Shown one piece after another: positions 6,682-7,988 of a stretch of DNA of 7,988 bases. A program made the position numbers and the translations under genes. Position 1 is the first letter of the stretch; each line of letters begins with the position of its first letter. This DNA is from JAAYXU01 sp050942555 (GTDB lineage Bacteria > Bacillota > Clostridia > Christensenellales > UMGS416): contig JBMNNN010000095.1 in the NCBI GenBank assembly GCA_050942555.1, positions 1-7,988 of the forward strand, read 5' to 3'. The notes under the pieces are model-generated. The model was not told where the DNA came from. It was given only the letters and a program-made list of their open reading frames with translations, and did not search any database.

Positions 6682-6710
6682 ATTATAACGCATTTTCCGG
6701 GCGTCTTCAA
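6682..6710 (-). promoter_or_regulatory. Sigma-A-like promoter of the cca-nagA-dedA-lipoprotein-mazG operon
   Basis: On the minus strand, -35 TTGAAG (6705-6710) and a perfect -10 TATAAT (6682-6687) are separated by 17 bp. Transcription would begin near 6675, about 20 nt before the cca ATG. It lies downstream of the epimerase terminator, so the operon has its own transcription start. No internal promoter was apparent in the short gaps of the operon. Confidence 0.78.
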
Positions 6711-6743
6711 ACAGGAGATGCTTCCATCATCGTTCATACCGGG

Positions 6744-6775
6744 ATAAGAAAAACGCTCAGGCGACAGCCCGAGCG
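6744..6775 (-). terminator. Intrinsic terminator of the epimerase gene
   Basis: On the minus strand CGCTCGGGC (6775-6767) pairs with GCCTGAGCG (6762-6754) across a 4-nt TGTC loop. The stem is 9 bp with one G-U wobble, directly followed by TTTTTCTTAT (6753-6744). It starts 58 nt past the epimerase stop and separates that gene from the cca operon. Confidence 0.93.
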
Positions 6776-6833
6776 ATCCGCGCATGAAGCGACGGTACCG
6801 GTCGCTATGCTCACCGGTCTTAGCGCCGGTTTG

Positions 6834-7829
6834 TCATCCGCGGAGACCCTTAAGGAACGCGTCCATCCTTTCTCCGATGCCGCCGTCGCTGCTCCAGACA
6901 GTGTTTTGGGGCAGCGCGGCCAGTTCCTTTGCAAGGCCGTCCCTGAGCGGCATCAGTTCCGACTGCGATAAACCGGTGATCCGCAGTATTTTCGAGTTGT
7001 CGATGATCCTGTTAAAACAGCGATCGTACCGGAGCTGGTACGCTTTTGGCGACTCCATATCGTCGCTGCCCAGTATTTTCAGGTATGTCCGCATGTCAGC
7101 CGCAACATATTCCAATCCGATCACGTCGCGATAATACCCTGCGATCTCTTCCCATGTGTGGTGCTCGCAGGTGGAGACGATATAAGCCTGCGTGCAGGCG
7201 TCGGGATTCAGCACCAGACGGGACAGCATTTTGGCCACGTCGCCGGCCCAGGTCATCGTGCCCTGCACGGCAAGCGCTTCCCTGGGAAGGACGACCGGCC
7301 GCTTCTTAAATGCCCTCGCCACCACCGTATTGGCCTCCAGCGTCACCAGCTGATACCGCAGCTTTGAATACGTGATCGCCGGGCGCACGATCGTCCAGTT
7401 GCGAAAGCGGGAGTTTTCAAGGATATCTTCCTGACGGGCCTTTACCAGCGCGTAGTCGTCGGTGGCAAGGAACCGCTTGTTATCGGAAACATCAAGAAGC
7501 TGCGCGGAATCCTCGTTGATCGGCGCGTCGCTGCCCGCGAATACCCTGTACGAGGACAGATAAATATAGTGCTTCGTATTGCTCAGCAGTATTCTGTATC
7601 GGTCCAGAAACTGTATCGTCGAGTAAAGCAAAAAGTCGACGATCGCGTCATAGTTATTCCGCAGTATCGCGCGCAGGGTATCGCAGTCCTTTGCGTCTGC
7701 CTGGAAATAGCTGATATTCGGACTGGTACTCTCTTTTTTGTCGAGCGAAACAACATGGACATCGTAGCCCATTTGCGCAAGCTGTGGAACCAGATAGACC
7801 CCCATGGCGCCGGTGCCGCCCAGTACCAA
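6834..7829 (-). CDS. NAD-dependent epimerase/dehydratase (extended SDR), 5' end probably frameshifted
   Basis: The product belongs to the extended short-chain dehydrogenase group that acts on nucleotide sugars or similar substrates. From a TTG start it is 331 residues. The Rossmann motif GGTGAMG (4-10) is at the very N-terminus, followed by YLSSYRVF (90-97, with the catalytic Ser) and the catalytic pair Y126/K130 in YALVK. Then come IVRPAITYS and a C-terminal substrate domain with HHTWEEIAGYYRDVIG. The TTG (7827-7829) is the first start codon in frame and cuts into the first beta strand. A better start, ATG at 7853-7855 with GGAG 9 nt upstream, is in the -1 frame and separated from this frame by an A7 run. 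One added A would give a normal start MQKKNGKKVLVLGGTG. GC content is clearly lower than in the other genes. The substrate is unknown. It ends at a strong terminator. Confidence 0.85.
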   Translation of the reverse strand: MVLGGTGAMGVYLVPQLAQMGYDVHVVSLDKKESTSPNISYFQADAKDCDTLRAILRNNYDAIVDFLLYSTIQFLDRYRILLSNTKHYIYLSSYRVFAGSDAPINEDSAQLLDVSDNKRFLATDDYALVKARQEDILENSRFRNWTIVRPAITYSKLRYQLVTLEANTVVARAFKKRPVVLPREALAVQGTMTWAGDVAKMLSRLVLNPDACTQAYIVSTCEHHTWEEIAGYYRDVIGLEYVAADMRTYLKILGSDDMESPKAYQLRYDRCFNRIIDNSKILRITGLSQSELMPLRDGLAKELAALPQNTVWSSDGGIGERMDAFLKGLRG

Positions 7830-7842
7830 TACCTTCTTACCA

Positions 7843-7849
7843 TTTTTTT
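7843..7849 (-). other. A7 homopolymer at the probable frameshift of the epimerase gene
   Basis: On the minus strand, ATG-CAG (7855-7850) runs into seven A residues. Reading on in that frame gives KKMVRRYWYW, which is not an SDR start. The SDR frame reads through the same run one base off. Eight A residues, or a -1 slip on AAA, would join the good start to the Rossmann motif. Confidence 0.6.
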
Positions 7850-7883
7850 CTGCATTTTCTCTTACTCCGTCATTTAATTATGT

Positions 7884-7913
7884 TTATTATTATCCTGAAT
7901 CCGTGAACAACAA
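7884..7913 (-). promoter_or_regulatory. Weak promoter candidate for the epimerase gene
   Basis: On the minus strand TTGTTG (7908-7913) and TAATAA (7884-7889) are 18 bp apart in an AT-rich stretch. This would start transcription near 7877, about 22 nt before the ATG at 7855. Several overlapping TAATAA/TAAACA readings are possible, so only the region is suggested. Confidence 0.3.
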
Positions 7914-7966
7914 CCGGCAGGAAGCCCAGCAAAAGCCCGTAGGATATGGTAAAATGGAGGGGGTGC

Positions 7967-7988
7967 ATGGAAAAATTACTGCACCGGA
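7967..7988 (+). CDS. Start of a possible divergent gene, cut by window edge
   Basis: Only seven codons are visible (MEKLLHR). The support is a strong ribosome site, GGAGG at 7956-7960, 6 nt before the ATG at 7967. It would be divergent from the epimerase. An extended -10-like TGGTAAAAT (7947-7955) lies so close that a transcript from it would start inside the ribosome site, so the real promoter may be elsewhere. Nothing can be said of function. Confidence 0.45.

Noticed and set aside
6655..6693. Upstream ATG for cca at 6693
   Set aside because: The -10 box (6682-6687) lies inside this stretch, so the ATG would be upstream of the transcript; the ATG at 6654 has a strong ribosome site and fits family length.
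7862..7873. Mini-frame ATG-ACG-GAG-TAA upstream of the epimerase
   Set aside because: Three codons with no ribosome site of its own; its GAG simply contains the GGAG site used by the ATG at 7855. It is too short to support as a leader peptide.

Overview
The window is a compact, GC-rich bacterial chromosome segment. I see no rRNA, tRNA, CRISPR array, insertion sequence or phage gene. Strong GGAGG-type ribosome sites, sigma-A-like promoters with 17-bp spacers, an AraM/EgsA-type glycerol-1-phosphate dehydrogenase and frequent ATA codons despite the high GC suggest a GC-rich member of the Firmicutes (clostridial side). That placement is inference; no taxonomic marker is present.

Layout from left to right. 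(1) 1-1258, minus: egsA/araM, cut by the left edge, with its own promoter. (2) 1481-2122, plus: an unassigned small membrane protein with two cysteine clusters, divergent from egsA; the two promoters lie back to back in the 222-bp gap. (3) 2125-6654, minus: a tight five-gene operon, in transcription order cca (tRNA CCA-adding enzyme), nagA (GlcNAc-6-phosphate deacetylase), a DedA/VTT membrane protein, an unassigned lipoprotein and a MazG-like NTP pyrophosphohydrolase. Gene gaps are 3 nt, 17 nt, a 4-nt GTGA overlap and 17 nt. A good promoter sits at 6682-6710. The operon ends only 2 nt from the end of the convergent membrane-protein gene. (4) 6834-7829 (possibly to 7855), minus: an NAD-dependent epimerase/dehydratase (extended SDR) of visibly lower GC, closed by a textbook terminator at 6744-6775. 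Its 5' end looks frameshifted at an A7 run. (5) 7967-7988, plus: the first codons of a possible divergent gene, cut by the right edge.

The operon mixes tRNA maturation, amino-sugar recycling, membrane lipid or carrier handling, an uncharacterised surface lipoprotein and nucleotide-pool cleaning. This looks like a housekeeping cluster, not a defence or mobile system. The most open points are the two unassigned envelope proteins, the DedA protein that lacks the family arginines, and the epimerase 5' end. I found no convincing novel multi-gene system.
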